A DNA stretch of 64,000 bases from Paenibacillus sp. FSL R7-0337 (GCF_037969875.1 NZ_CP150218.1:992001-1056000), one strand, 5' to 3'. Positions 25,712-35,204 are shown, numbered from the stretch's first letter. A program made the numbers and translations. Notes: generated by a model not told the origin, from the letters alone.

Positions 25712-26182
25712 CTACTCTTTAATCAAATCTGTAAAAACCGCAGACACCGCTTCGCCCAGCAGCTTCGGCTCAAGCTCCATCTGAACGCCTATCCGGCCTG
25801 CGCTGACTGCGATGACCTCAAGCTCCGCCCCACTGCTGTGAATGAACGTAGGGTAAAGCTTCTTCATGCCGACAGGGGAACAGCCTCCGCGCACATATCC
25901 CGTGTGCTTCAGCAGCTCCTTCAGCGGCAGCAGCTCGATCTTCTTCACTCCGGCAGCTCTGGCAGCTCTCTTCAGATCCAGCTCCTCAGCAACCGGGATC
26001 ACATAGACATACGGCTGCGGTCCGCTGTGTGCGACCAGTGTCTTGAATACTACCTCAGGAGGCAGACCGATCTTCTCAGCAACCGCTGTTCCGTGAATGA
26101 GCCCGTCCTCATTGTCGTAGCTATGAATGGTGTAGCTTATCTTCCTTGCATCCAGTATGCGCATGGCATTCGTTTTGTTCAT
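25712..26182 (-). CDS. ybaK: Cys-tRNA(Pro)/Cys-tRNA(Cys) deacylase, YbaK/EbsC family
   Basis: A 156-residue trans-editing protein that hydrolyses mischarged Cys-tRNA(Pro). Visible family features are the N-terminal NAMRILDARKISY helix, FKTLVAHSG near residue 47 with the conserved catalytic-region Lys, and GYVRGGCSPVGMKK near residue 95. The length is standard. GGGGGAG precedes the ATG closely. It follows the YolD-like gene by 12 bp, so the two are probably one transcript. Confidence 0.92.
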   Translation of the reverse strand: MNKTNAMRILDARKISYTIHSYDNEDGLIHGTAVAEKIGLPPEVVFKTLVAHSGPQPYVYVIPVAEELDLKRAARAAGVKKIELLPLKELLKHTGYVRGGCSPVGMKKLYPTFIHSSGAELEVIAVSAGRIGVQMELEPKLLGEAVSAVFTDLIKE

Positions 26183-26194
26183 TTGCCGCTCCCC

Positions 26195-26446
26195 CTAATC
26201 CCGGGGGTAATTGATTTGCATAATGTCCATGAACGGCACCTTGATAATCTCTTCATTATTTCTGACATGCACCCTGCCGGTACGCGAATCCATCTCTACA
26301 ATAACCCCGCGCACCTCTTCTTCCTTCCCCCAGACCGTCAGCAGAATCTCAGAATTCTCCTGCTTCGCCTCTACCAGCTGGTTGCCCAGCTCTTCAAGCA
26401 CGAATTCGTCGCGGGTTGGACGTTTTGCCACTTTTGCCTTCGCCAC
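26195..26446 (-). CDS. YolD-like family protein
   Basis: An 83-residue protein of the YolD-like family. It carries the KRPTRDEFVLEELGNQL start and a small beta domain (LTVWGKEEEVRGVIVEMDSRTGRVHV) typical of the group. I chose GTG at 26446, with GGAGG 6 nt upstream. An ATG at 26467 lacks a ribosome binding site. Some YolD proteins sit next to translesion polymerase genes (UvrX/YqjW), but none is present here. The molecular role is unknown. Confidence 0.78.
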   Translation of the reverse strand: MAKAKVAKRPTRDEFVLEELGNQLVEAKQENSEILLTVWGKEEEVRGVIVEMDSRTGRVHVRNNEEIIKVPFMDIMQINYPRD

Positions 26447-26556
26447 ACTTTGCCTCCAGTAAGCCATTACAGAATATAGGATAATGTCCGGTGTAAATGC
26501 TCCTGTCTATTATACCATGAGAGGAAGCCTGATTTTACACAAATCACGATTATTAT

Positions 26557-27981
26557 TCAATCATTATGCAAAAGCGCAGCCCCCGCGATGCCCGGATGGG
26601 TCATTTCATACGGGTCCAGAATCAGGTTCAGCTCCTCTTCGCTCAGCACATTGTACTTCAGACATAAGGCCCGCACCGATTCTCCGGTCAGAATGGCTTC
26701 TCTGGCAATCCGCGAGACGACCTCATAGCCCAGATGCGGATTCACGGCGGTAATGATGCCGACGCTTCGCTCCACCTCACGCGCAAGCTTCTCCTTGTTG
26801 GCTTCAATTCCTGCCAGACAATAGTCGGTGAACACCCGGAAGGAATTGTTCATGATGCTGATCGACTGAATCAGATTGAACACCATCACCGGCTCCATAA
26901 CGTTCAGCTCCAGTTGACCGGCCTGAGCGGCGAGACAGATCGTATGATCATTGCCAATCACCTGAAAAGCTACCTGGTTAATCACCTCGGCCATCACCGG
27001 ATTCACCTTGCCGGGCATGATGGACGATCCCGGCTGGCGGGCCGGCAGCGTAATTTCATTGAAGCCGGAGCGCGGGCCGGAGGCCATCAGGCGCAGATCA
27101 TTGGCAATTTTGGACATATTCATCATGCAGACCTTCAGGGAAGCCGAGACTTCGGTATAGGCATCCGTATTCTGCGTGGCATCCACCAGATGCTCCGCGC
27201 TGACCAGCGGCAGACCGCTGATCTCAGCCAGCAGCTCGACGACCCGCGTAATATACCGGGGATCGGCGTTCAGTCCGGTACCCACGGCGGTCGCACCCAT
27301 GTTCACCTCATAGAGATGGCCCCGCGTATGCTCGATCCGCTGAATGTCACGCTCCAGCACCCGGCTATACGCCTCGAATTCCTGTCCGAGACGGATCGGC
27401 ACCGCGTCCTGCAGGTGGGTCCGCCCCATTTTGATGACGGAATCGAATTCAGCCGCCTTCTGCAAAAACACACCGTGCATCGTCCGCATCGTGATCAGCA
27501 GCTGCTCCAGCAGCGATAGTGTGGCAATATGAATCGCCGTCGGAAAAGCATCGTTCGTCGATTGCGCCATATTCACATGAGTGTTCGGACTAAGCTGCAG
27601 GTAATCTCCCTTGGCCTTGCCCAGCAGCTCCAGCGCACGGTTCGCAATCACTTCATTGGCATTCATATTGAGCGAGGTGCCTGCGCCACCTTGAATCGGA
27701 TCCACGATGAACTGCTCATCCCAGTTCCCCGCAATCACTTCATCTGCCGCTTGGACGATGACCTCCCCCAGGCCCTTATAGAGGCGGCCGATTTCCATGT
27801 TGGCGAGCGCAGCGGATTTTTTGACAATCCCCATCGCCTTGATTAATTCATGATGCACACGGTAGCCGGTAATCGGGAAATTCTCCACCGCCCGCAGGGT
27901 CTGTATCCCGTAATAGGCCTGATGCTCCACCTGCTTGCTGCCCAAAAAATCCTTCTCCAGCCGATATTCTGTCTCTGTCAT
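26557..27981 (-). CDS. aspA: Aspartate ammonia-lyase
   Basis: A 474-residue enzyme of the fumarase/aspartase superfamily that converts L-aspartate to fumarate and ammonia. GSSIMPGKVNPVMAE (about residues 316-330) is the mobile signature loop with the catalytic Ser. GRTHLQDAVP and NTDAYTEVS are the other two conserved active-site regions. GGGGGAG precedes the ATG at 27981 and decides against the ATG five codons upstream. It stands alone, with no asparaginase or aspartate transporter beside it. Fumarase is an unlikely alternative, given the close fit to bacillary aspartases in length and N-terminus. Confidence 0.92.
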   Translation of the reverse strand: MTETEYRLEKDFLGSKQVEHQAYYGIQTLRAVENFPITGYRVHHELIKAMGIVKKSAALANMEIGRLYKGLGEVIVQAADEVIAGNWDEQFIVDPIQGGAGTSLNMNANEVIANRALELLGKAKGDYLQLSPNTHVNMAQSTNDAFPTAIHIATLSLLEQLLITMRTMHGVFLQKAAEFDSVIKMGRTHLQDAVPIRLGQEFEAYSRVLERDIQRIEHTRGHLYEVNMGATAVGTGLNADPRYITRVVELLAEISGLPLVSAEHLVDATQNTDAYTEVSASLKVCMMNMSKIANDLRLMASGPRSGFNEITLPARQPGSSIMPGKVNPVMAEVINQVAFQVIGNDHTICLAAQAGQLELNVMEPVMVFNLIQSISIMNNSFRVFTDYCLAGIEANKEKLAREVERSVGIITAVNPHLGYEVVSRIAREAILTGESVRALCLKYNVLSEEELNLILDPYEMTHPGIAGAALLHND

Positions 27982-28220
27982 CCTGCTCTCCCCCATGTCT
28001 TCAGTAGTAGATCCTCAGCTGCTAATTAGTCAACTTATTCTTTCCTTGCAGCCCTAAAGATATTACCTTCATTGCTGCTCCATGCTCAGGCCCTATGCGA
28101 GTAGCGCAAAGAACCCGGCAGCCATTGCTGACCCCCGGGCTCTATGTCATTGTAGCTTAAAATTTGAGATAGTTCCAATCTGAAAAAATCTTAAGATCCC
28201 CAGGGGGCGGAGTGTCCCGT

Positions 28221-29900
28221 TTAGACCTTATAATGTTCAAATGATACCGGTTTGCCGTTAATCTGCGAACGTATTCCCGTATGCTTATTGTCAATGCTGA
28301 GCTGCAGGTGTTCATTCCCGCTCCAGGCCGTATACGCTGCCGAGAGGTTCTCTCCCTCCGTAAATTCCGGTGCCCGCTTCATAGCGGCTGCGGCGAATTC
28401 GTCAAGACTGTGTATCCCCAGCTCTGCCGCCTGATCTGTGCTAAGCGCTTCGACCACGACGCCTCCCGGCATGTTCATGGACGTTACCTCCAGATAGGAT
28501 GGCCGCTCCAGCAGTTCATATTCCTGTGATACATAGACGGCAAAATACACATTGCCCGCATAGCCAAGCAGCGCCTTGGGCTGCCTGATCCATTCGCCCA
28601 GCGGAAGCACCCCGACAATGGCCGTATCCTCTCCTTCGGGCACCGGGAACAGCGACAGGATCGTGTTCCGATGATACAGCACCTCCATATAAGGACTCTG
28701 GTGCCGGGGATCGCCCGGCTGGTAGCCTTGACCCGGATGGAAAAAGTAAAGCCGGTTCACGCCTTCAGCCGCCGGAACAGGCAGTGAGAAGGCCCAACGC
28801 AGCTGCTCATTGTCGAATTCCTCCACCCGCTCCCACATCCCGCCTGCTGCGTAATCCTGGCAGATATAGGCGTAGGAATGCAGCGCCGGCTGGCGCTCCA
28901 TGGAACCGGCAACCACCTTCTCGGTCTTCTTGCAGACCTCTACCGGTAACTGGCGGTTCAATGCAGCAGAGCACACCTCCCCCGGCGCTTCATAATAGAG
29001 GAACCCTGCGTATTCGGTACGGGGCATCTCCGGAGGCAGCGCGAAATCCCCGAACTGCACATAGTCATGCAGCACATTGCCGTCTGCCGGAATATCATGC
29101 GGCCAGCCCCGGGAATGCGCGCCTGCCCAGGCTCCTTGAAGATACCACTGGCTCCGCTCAGCCCACAGGAAGTCCAGCATCTCGCCAAGCGTCTCTCTGA
29201 CGCTGCTGTCCGCTTCAAGCTCCCAGGCACAAGTGAACGCCTGCACCCAGTGCCAGAACCACGGCAGGCTGCCATACTCCGGCATGCCCTTCGCACGGAT
29301 ATGCGCAAGTGTAATCTCCAGGCTGTGCCGCCCGTCTTCCCTGAGCTCCTCATCCTCAAACAGCTGGCCGAAGATCAGCTTCGCCGCCGTATATTTCGCT
29401 TCATGGTGGCCGAACTCCGCTACCTGCTTCCGGAAGAAGCCGCTGCGGTAGATATGTCCGAGTGCCGTATGGAATGCCACGCGCAGTCCCGCGCTGAACT
29501 TGGCGGAATATTGCTTGCAGAACCAGACCATCAGGCTGCCCATAATTTCGACCGGCAGCTCATGCGGTGCTGCTTCTCTCGGAACAGGATTTAGCCCCAG
29601 CGGCCAGTGTCCGTACAGCTTCGTGCCAGGCTGACGGTTCTGCAGAAGAACGGTCTCCAGCAGGACGGCATCCGCCTTCCGCTGCGCTTCCTCCCGGTTG
29701 AACGGCAGCTCCAGGGTATCGTCCACCGCAGCGGCAAATAAATAGGAAGCATAATAGAAGTTGTTGCGCACATCATCATGGAACCATAGCCCGCTGGCTT
29801 GCAGCGGAAGGCGCTCTGCCTCCATCGCGGCCGAATATATAATCTCCCGCTGGCGCATTTTATAAGAAGTCTTCTGCTGATGCTTAGGCTGGTCTGTCAT
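28221..29900 (-). CDS. Large conserved-looking protein, unknown; possible carbohydrate enzyme
   Basis: A 559-residue cytoplasmic protein that I do not recognise. GGAGGGTGA lies 5 nt before the ATG at 29900, which excludes a start 21 codons upstream. The N-terminal two-thirds is rich in Trp, His and aromatic residues and appears helical (LWFHDDVRNNFYYASYLF near residue 38, and PEYGSLPWFWHWVQAFTCAW). This is reminiscent of alpha/alpha-toroid enzymes such as lyases or GH88-type hydrolases. The C-terminal third looks beta-rich. There is no signal peptide. It lies divergent from kduI with about 220 bp between, so a role in uronate or oligosaccharide breakdown is possible but unproven. Confidence 0.6.
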   Translation of the reverse strand: MTDQPKHQQKTSYKMRQREIIYSAAMEAERLPLQASGLWFHDDVRNNFYYASYLFAAAVDDTLELPFNREEAQRKADAVLLETVLLQNRQPGTKLYGHWPLGLNPVPREAAPHELPVEIMGSLMVWFCKQYSAKFSAGLRVAFHTALGHIYRSGFFRKQVAEFGHHEAKYTAAKLIFGQLFEDEELREDGRHSLEITLAHIRAKGMPEYGSLPWFWHWVQAFTCAWELEADSSVRETLGEMLDFLWAERSQWYLQGAWAGAHSRGWPHDIPADGNVLHDYVQFGDFALPPEMPRTEYAGFLYYEAPGEVCSAALNRQLPVEVCKKTEKVVAGSMERQPALHSYAYICQDYAAGGMWERVEEFDNEQLRWAFSLPVPAAEGVNRLYFFHPGQGYQPGDPRHQSPYMEVLYHRNTILSLFPVPEGEDTAIVGVLPLGEWIRQPKALLGYAGNVYFAVYVSQEYELLERPSYLEVTSMNMPGGVVVEALSTDQAAELGIHSLDEFAAAAMKRAPEFTEGENLSAAYTAWSGNEHLQLSIDNKHTGIRSQINGKPVSFEHYKV

Positions 29901-30122
29901 ATCGCTCACCCTCCACAGTGATATTTCTGTCGTTAACTTACAATACAATCCACTCTCTCCCACTCTATTGTGGACGCTTTCAGTTCAGATGGCAATCATA
30001 TTGCGGAATAAATAAACTAAAATAAACGCACTAAAAAAGATTATACTTGATAAATGAACGTATATGGATTAAATTGTACCTATACGAACGAAAATATGTT
30101 TTCTAAGGAGACTGAATATTCG

Positions 30123-30956
30123 ATGGAAAGACGTTTTGCATCACATCCGAATGAAGTGAAGCAGTTTGACACTGAGCGCCTGCGCAAGGAATTCCATATT
30201 CCGGTTATCTTTGCACCAGACGAGCTGAAGCTTGTCCTGACACATGAAGACCGCATGATCGTTGGCGGAGCGAATCCGGTGAACGGCGAGGTGGCTCTGA
30301 CTACGGACCTCAAGGAACTTGGCGTAACTTACTTCCTGGAACGCCGCGAGCTGGGGATCATCAATGTCGGCGGACCAGGTTCGGTTGTTGTGGACGGAAC
30401 TGAATATGAGGTCGATTTCAAGGAATGCCTGTATGTGGGCCAAGGCTCGAAGGATGTTATTTTCAAGAGTGCGGACAGCGCAAAACCGGCAAAATTCTAT
30501 CTGAATTCCGCTCCGGCTCACCAGTCCTACCCGACTACGAAAACCACACTGGCTGAATCCGAATCCGGGGCTATGGGCGGTCTGGAGAATTCCAACGAAC
30601 GGACGATTCACCGCTTCATCCACACGAACGGCGTGCAGAGCGCACAGCTTGTAATGGGGATGACTCAGCTGAAGCCGGGCAGCATGTGGAACACCATGCC
30701 ATCTCACACGCATCCGCGCCGGATGGAAGCCTACTTCTATTTCGATCTGCCGGATGATTCTATCGTCTTCCACCTGATGGGCGAACCGACCGAGACCCGC
30801 CACATTGTAATGCACAATGAACAGGCTGTCATCTCGCCAAGCTGGTCCATTCACAGCGGTGTGGGCACGCATAACTATACCTTCATCTGGAGCATGGCCG
30901 GAGACAATAAGCGGTATGATGATATGGACCCCGTAGGGATGAAAGAATTACAATAG
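30123..30956 (+). CDS. kduI: 5-keto-4-deoxyuronate isomerase
   Basis: A 277-residue cupin isomerase that converts 4-deoxy-L-threo-5-hexosulose uronate (from pectin or glycosaminoglycan unsaturated uronate) to 3-deoxy-D-glycero-2,5-hexodiulosonate. His195 and His197 (PSHTHPRRMEAY), Glu202 and His244 match the zinc ligands H196, H198, E203 and H245 of the E. coli enzyme. TAAGGAG lies about 12 nt before this ATG. Another in-frame ATG 23 codons earlier lacks a site and would add non-family sequence. It heads a kduI-deoR-kduD operon. Confidence 0.95.
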   Translation: MERRFASHPNEVKQFDTERLRKEFHIPVIFAPDELKLVLTHEDRMIVGGANPVNGEVALTTDLKELGVTYFLERRELGIINVGGPGSVVVDGTEYEVDFKECLYVGQGSKDVIFKSADSAKPAKFYLNSAPAHQSYPTTKTTLAESESGAMGGLENSNERTIHRFIHTNGVQSAQLVMGMTQLKPGSMWNTMPSHTHPRRMEAYFYFDLPDDSIVFHLMGEPTETRHIVMHNEQAVISPSWSIHSGVGTHNYTFIWSMAGDNKRYDDMDPVGMKELQ

Positions 30957-30990
30957 AAGCAAATCAACTACGGAAAGATGAGGCAGGCGG

Positions 30991-31746
30991 ATGAACCCGA
31001 TACGGCGGCACGAGATGATTATGGAAGTTATGCTGAACCAGAAGGATGTAACCGTGAATGAATTGAGCGACAAGCTCCAGGTTACCGGCAAAACGATCCG
31101 CGAGGATTTAAGCAAGCTGGAGGAACAGGGACTGATTATGCGCGTCCACGGCGGCGCCGTGCTGGCACAGAGCGATCAGTTCGGCATTCTGCCCCTGCGC
31201 AATCCGCTGGATAAATACGCCGAGGAGAAGACGGCGATTGCCCGGTGTGCGCTGGCGCATATCGCTCCAGATGACATCATTGCCTTGGACGGCGGAAGCA
31301 CAACGCTTGAGATTGCCCGGCGGCTTACGAATATTCCCCTTACGGTCATTACCAATGATGTCTACATCATCAGTGAGCTGGTTTCCAGAGATAACATCCG
31401 GCTGGTCGTTCCCGGCGGTTACCGTGTCCGCAATATGCTGGCCGGTCCTGAAGCCGTGTCCTATGTACAGAAGCTTAATATTCAAAAAGCCTTTCTCTCG
31501 GCCACAGCCGTTCATATTGAACACGGCCTGTCCATATACACCGGCGACTTCATCGATTTCAAACAGGCCTTAGTCTCCACGGCCCGCCAGGTGTTCGCCG
31601 CATGCGATCATCACAAGTTCGGTCAGACCGCGCTTCGCACCTTCGCTTCCCTGCAGGAGGTCGATGTGCTGCTGACAGACAGCGGGCTTGCCCCGGAGAC
31701 TGCCGGGCTGTTCCGCAAGGCTGGCGTCAACATTGAATGCGGGTAA
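30991..31746 (+). CDS. DeoR-family regulator of uronate catabolism
   Basis: A 251-residue DeoR-type repressor. The N-terminal winged HTH (about residues 5-55) includes VNELSDKLQVTGKTIREDL, and the C-terminal effector domain includes ALDGGSTTLEIA and ITNDVYIISEL. It lies 34 bp after kduI and 38 bp before kduD. Placement between the two enzyme genes suggests it controls this operon, probably sensing a keto-deoxy-uronate intermediate or phosphate. It is a paralogue of, but not close to, the DeoR-type protein at 6910. No clear palindrome was found upstream of kduI. Confidence 0.85.
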   Translation: MNPIRRHEMIMEVMLNQKDVTVNELSDKLQVTGKTIREDLSKLEEQGLIMRVHGGAVLAQSDQFGILPLRNPLDKYAEEKTAIARCALAHIAPDDIIALDGGSTTLEIARRLTNIPLTVITNDVYIISELVSRDNIRLVVPGGYRVRNMLAGPEAVSYVQKLNIQKAFLSATAVHIEHGLSIYTGDFIDFKQALVSTARQVFAACDHHKFGQTALRTFASLQEVDVLLTDSGLAPETAGLFRKAGVNIECG

Positions 31747-31784
31747 TTATATAATTCAACTAGCTCAAAGGAGAGATTAATCAT

Positions 31785-32540
31785 ATGTCATCTTTATTCA
31801 GCTTGGCAGGTAAAACAGCAATCGTAACAGGCGCAGCGCAAGGGCTTGGACAAGGCATTGCCATCGCCTTCGCAGAAGCCGGTGCAGACGTAGTCTCCGT
31901 ATCTCTTAATTCCAGTGACGAGACTGTAGCAGCCTGTGAAGCTTTTGGCGTCAAAGCACTGAGCATCGCCACTGACCTCAGCGACCATTCCAAGCTTCAA
32001 GGCATGTTCGACGAAGCCGTTGCCTTCACCGGCAAAGTGGATATCCTCGTCAACTGTGCAGGCATGATCCGCCGCACTCCGGCCAAGGACCATAGTGAGA
32101 AGGACTGGTTCGATGTCATTAACCTCAACCAGAACACGGTCTTCCTGCTGTCGCAGATTGTCGGACGTCACTTCCTGGAACGGGGAAGCGGCAAAATCAT
32201 CAACATCGCCTCCATGCTCTCCTACCAGGGCGGCATCAACGTGCCGGGCTACACAGCAAGTAAGCATGCCGTAGCCGGTCTGACCAAAGCCTTCGCCAAT
32301 GAATGGGCAGGCTCGGGCCTTAACATCAACGCGATTGCTCCAGGCTACATGGCTACTGAGAACACCGCTCCAATCCGTGCGGACCAGAGCCGCTCCGACT
32401 CCATCCTTGACCGTATTCCAGCCGGACGCTGGGGAACTGCCGAAGATGTGAAGGGCCCTGCCGTATTCCTGGCCTCTGCCGCTTCCGACTACCTGAACGG
32501 CCACATTCTCAATGTGGACGGCGGCTGGTTGGCTAGATAA
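31785..32540 (+). CDS. kduD: 2-dehydro-3-deoxy-D-gluconate 5-dehydrogenase
   Basis: A 251-residue short-chain dehydrogenase that reduces 3-deoxy-D-glycero-2,5-hexodiulosonate, the KduI product, to 2-keto-3-deoxygluconate. GAAQGLGQG near residue 17 binds NAD(H), NCAG follows the fourth strand, and YTASKHA near residue 158 carries the catalytic Tyr and Lys. AAGGAGA lies before the ATG. It is the third gene of the kduI-deoR-kduD unit. KDG kinase and aldolase, needed to finish the pathway, are not in the window. Confidence 0.94.
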   Translation: MSSLFSLAGKTAIVTGAAQGLGQGIAIAFAEAGADVVSVSLNSSDETVAACEAFGVKALSIATDLSDHSKLQGMFDEAVAFTGKVDILVNCAGMIRRTPAKDHSEKDWFDVINLNQNTVFLLSQIVGRHFLERGSGKIINIASMLSYQGGINVPGYTASKHAVAGLTKAFANEWAGSGLNINAIAPGYMATENTAPIRADQSRSDSILDRIPAGRWGTAEDVKGPAVFLASAASDYLNGHILNVDGGWLAR

Positions 32541-32594
32541 GGAACGACAAGTGGAAACGGGTGCCGTCCTTACAGGAACGGCACCTATACAACG

Positions 32595-32633
32595 AACCCC
32601 CGGTTGCTTCTTAATGAAGCATGGCCGGGGGTT
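32595..32633. terminator. Terminator between kduD and the ABC-2 exporter
   Basis: AACCCCCGG and CCGGGGGTT arms with an inner GCTTC/GAAGC stem, followed by TTTT on the plus strand. Another hairpin without a T-run (GGTGCCGT...ACGGCACC) lies just upstream at about 32558-32584. Confidence 0.8.
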
Positions 32634-32644
32634 TTGTATGTTCC

Positions 32645-34069
32645 TTATAGTCTGCTCATGAGCTGAGGCCGGGTTATGTTGTCCGAAATTCTTTTGAGAC
32701 AGAATAGATTACCAATTACGAGAACTGCGAGATAGATCATGGACCCCATTAGCATGTTCGGAGCCAAGTAGATGATCGCTAATACCGGGAACACAAACAG
32801 AACCGACAGAAGGCTTGTCGCATACAAGCCCTGACGCGGAGTTCTGAGCCGCAGAGAAAGAATAGCTGCTATGAACATCATGGCGATGGATGAGAGCAGA
32901 CCAACGGGAAACAGCAGGATAAGCTGGGCAGACGTATAGCCTTGGATGGAGACAAGATCAGGCTTGATCAGCGCTGCAATAGTTACGCCTGTTAACGTCA
33001 GCAGGGATGAGACGGTCAGCATGACCGACGTTACCAGCACTGGAATCATACATTTGGCCAGAAAGACCGGACGGATCTGCAGAGGTGTAGACAATAAGGC
33101 TTCCCCTGTCTTATATACTTTTTCCCCGCCTATGGAGTACGCTATTAAGTTGGTCGGTACTCTCAGTATTATTAGCACGGTTAGCAGAACGGCATAGTTG
33201 AGGTCAAGCGTTCCCGTATAATACAGCAGCAGACACATCATAGCAACGGGCGAGAAGCACAGAAATCCAAAGCTCAGGAGCATCCTTTTCAAGGACATTA
33301 ACACCTTCCACTCCAATCTCAACACTATGCCAAACTGAGATCTCGGGAGAGCTAATGATATACGCTGCTGATGTGCGCTCTCCGGCTTCTGGATGGTTAT
33401 GGGCTGGAAGAAATCCGGCTGCTTCATCCTCCGGATCTTCGCTGCGAACATCGATATAACCCCAAGGTAAATCAATGTACAGATACAACTTGTGATCAGC
33501 GCCGACAACAAATCCGCGGTTTCTATAACCGACAGACAGACGACAAACAGAAAGCTCAGAGGATAAGCCATTATCGACACCCGCTGGTTGGCAGCCCGCA
33601 AATCTCCTGAATTGGAGGAAACATACACCCCGCCCATGCATATTGCACTATAATTCAATGCAGCTACAACCATGATGCACATCCATTGCCAAAGAATCAA
33701 CGCCGCTCCGCCGCCGGCAAGATAGCTCGTTAACGCAGAGCAGAGAACGGTTATAGTGAAGTAGCCCAGCGCAAATAAGAAGCAGAACTCAAACTTCCTC
33801 CAGAGCATGCTTTTCCCATGGATGGGACTGGACAGGAGTGTCTCCAAAGTGCGGTGCTCCCGTTCTCCCGCAATGCTGCCGGATAACATGGGTCTTAGTA
33901 AGACTGCCGTAAGTAATGCTGCGGCGGTTAAGGAGACTTCTACCCCGTGCATGAACAGTGGAAGGATTATACCGGTAATGCCTATGGACAGGCCGTATAA
34001 GAAGAGCATCCCTTTGTCACTTACAAACTCTGCGCACTGAATACGAAAAACGGGATAGGATCTGTTCAT
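32645..34069 (-). CDS. ABC-2 type transporter permease
   Basis: A 474-residue membrane protein with about twelve hydrophobic segments, of the ABC-2 export permease type. SIAGEREHRTLETLLSSPI near residue 72 is the coupling-helix motif found in NatB- and YhaP-like permeases, and a related SIGGEKVYKTGEALLSTP lies in the second half, so the protein is an internally repeated permease. Its start overlaps the end of the ATPase gene by 4 bp. The exported substrate is unknown. Confidence 0.85.
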   Translation of the reverse strand: MNRSYPVFRIQCAEFVSDKGMLFLYGLSIGITGIILPLFMHGVEVSLTAAALLTAVLLRPMLSGSIAGEREHRTLETLLSSPIHGKSMLWRKFEFCFLFALGYFTITVLCSALTSYLAGGGAALILWQWMCIMVVAALNYSAICMGGVYVSSNSGDLRAANQRVSIMAYPLSFLFVVCLSVIETADLLSALITSCICTLIYLGVISMFAAKIRRMKQPDFFQPITIQKPESAHQQRISLALPRSQFGIVLRLEWKVLMSLKRMLLSFGFLCFSPVAMMCLLLYYTGTLDLNYAVLLTVLIILRVPTNLIAYSIGGEKVYKTGEALLSTPLQIRPVFLAKCMIPVLVTSVMLTVSSLLTLTGVTIAALIKPDLVSIQGYTSAQLILLFPVGLLSSIAMMFIAAILSLRLRTPRQGLYATSLLSVLFVFPVLAIIYLAPNMLMGSMIYLAVLVIGNLFCLKRISDNITRPQLMSRL

Positions 34070-34815
34070 CGGCCTCCCCCCTGCTCCATATCCATGTACA
34101 GCTTCTCAAGACTGAATTGCCCGTTGTCCATGTAATGCTTGCTGTCTTGGAGCGCTGAGATGGAATCGGTAAAAATATTCCGCCCGTGCCGCAGAATCGT
34201 GATTCTATCGCACAGCTTCTGGACCTCTTCCAGATGATGCGTGGTCATAATGATGGTGGTCCCCTCTTCCTTCGCCAGCCGCGATAACATCTTCCTTAGA
34301 TCGGTTATGCTGACAGGATCTAGCCCATTCGTAGGCTCATCCAGGATCAGAAGGCGCGGTTTATGCAGTATGGCCCGGATCAGGGCAACCTTTTTCTTCA
34401 TGCCGGTAGACAAGCCCTTAATCATCCTTCGTTTCTTGTCATGCAGTTCAAATGTCCGCAGCAGCTCGTCAATACGGCGACTGGATTCTACACGGCTCAT
34501 ACCATAAATATCAGCGTAATACATCAGGTTATCCCAGACGCTCAAAGACTCGTACAGCCCTGTATCTTCAGATAAAACACCGCACAGCCCGCGCACACTA
34601 TCCCCCTCCTGTATAGGATTCTTCCCAAAAACAATGACCTCCCCGTCGTCCGGCTCCAGCAGACCAAGCAGCAGGCGAAGCGTTGTGGTCTTTCCCGCTC
34701 CATTGTGCCCAAGCAGTGCGTAGACCTCACCCTCCGCGATACTCAGATCCAGGCCGTTTACGGCAGCGACATCGCCAAAGGACTTTCTGACTCCTGCGAA
34801 CCGTATATTCTCCAT
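34066..34815 (-). CDS. ABC transporter ATPase, exporter type
   Basis: A 249-residue ATPase. The Walker A motif is GHNGAGKTT (about residue 35), the signature is GLSTGMKKKV (about 131), Walker B is LLILDEPTNGLD (about 155), and the switch His is in TTHHLEEV. The STGMKKK signature is typical of ABC-2 exporters (NatA, BcrA, CcmA-like). It is translationally coupled to the permease at 32645. The pair faces the XRE/membrane-protein pair at 34983, which may control it. Confidence 0.9.
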   Translation of the reverse strand: MENIRFAGVRKSFGDVAAVNGLDLSIAEGEVYALLGHNGAGKTTTLRLLLGLLEPDDGEVIVFGKNPIQEGDSVRGLCGVLSEDTGLYESLSVWDNLMYYADIYGMSRVESSRRIDELLRTFELHDKKRRMIKGLSTGMKKKVALIRAILHKPRLLILDEPTNGLDPVSITDLRKMLSRLAKEEGTTIIMTTHHLEEVQKLCDRITILRHGRNIFTDSISALQDSKHYMDNGQFSLEKLYMDMEQGGGR

Positions 34816-34982
34816 GCTCCCCGCACCATCCTTTAGGTTATCTCATGTATAGCTTACTGCACATATTTAGTGTAGTCAACTACACATAAATGGTATAGTG
34901 AACTTGACTAAGCCCGTAACCGTGCAACATAATAACAGAGTTGAGGTGCAGATAACATTACTTCAGGGGAGGTGGCTGATTA

Positions 34983-35204
34983 TTGAAGACAAGAATACGC
35001 GAGCTGCGAAAAGAGCGGCGGATTTCCCAAGAGGAATTGGCTAAGGCACTGCGTGTCACACGGCACACCATCACTTCAATCGAGAATGAAAAGTACATCG
35101 CCTCCCTCCCGCTTGCCTATAAAATTTCAAAATTTTTCGGTTTGCCGATCGAGGATATTTTTGATTTTTCAGATGTGGAGGATATCGACTATGAAGTCTT
35201 TTGA
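34983..35204 (+). CDS. XRE-family small HTH regulator
   Basis: A 73-residue Cro/CI-type protein with a single HTH (ISQEELAKALRVTRHTITSIE, residues 14-34), the usual NEKYIASLPLAYKISKFFG continuation and an acidic C-terminus. The start is TTG, preceded by a long AGGGGAGGTGG site. The size and build match the YozG/YvaO-type regulators. It overlaps the next gene by 14 bp and lies divergent from the ABC-2 exporter, so control of one or both is likely. Confidence 0.85.
   Translation: MKTRIRELRKERRISQEELAKALRVTRHTITSIENEKYIASLPLAYKISKFFGLPIEDIFDFSDVEDIDYEVF

Noticed and set aside
32558..32584. Hairpin GGTGCCGT...ACGGCACC as the kduD terminator
   Set aside because: It has no T-run. The hairpin at 32595-32633 with TTTT is the better terminator, though the first may assist it.
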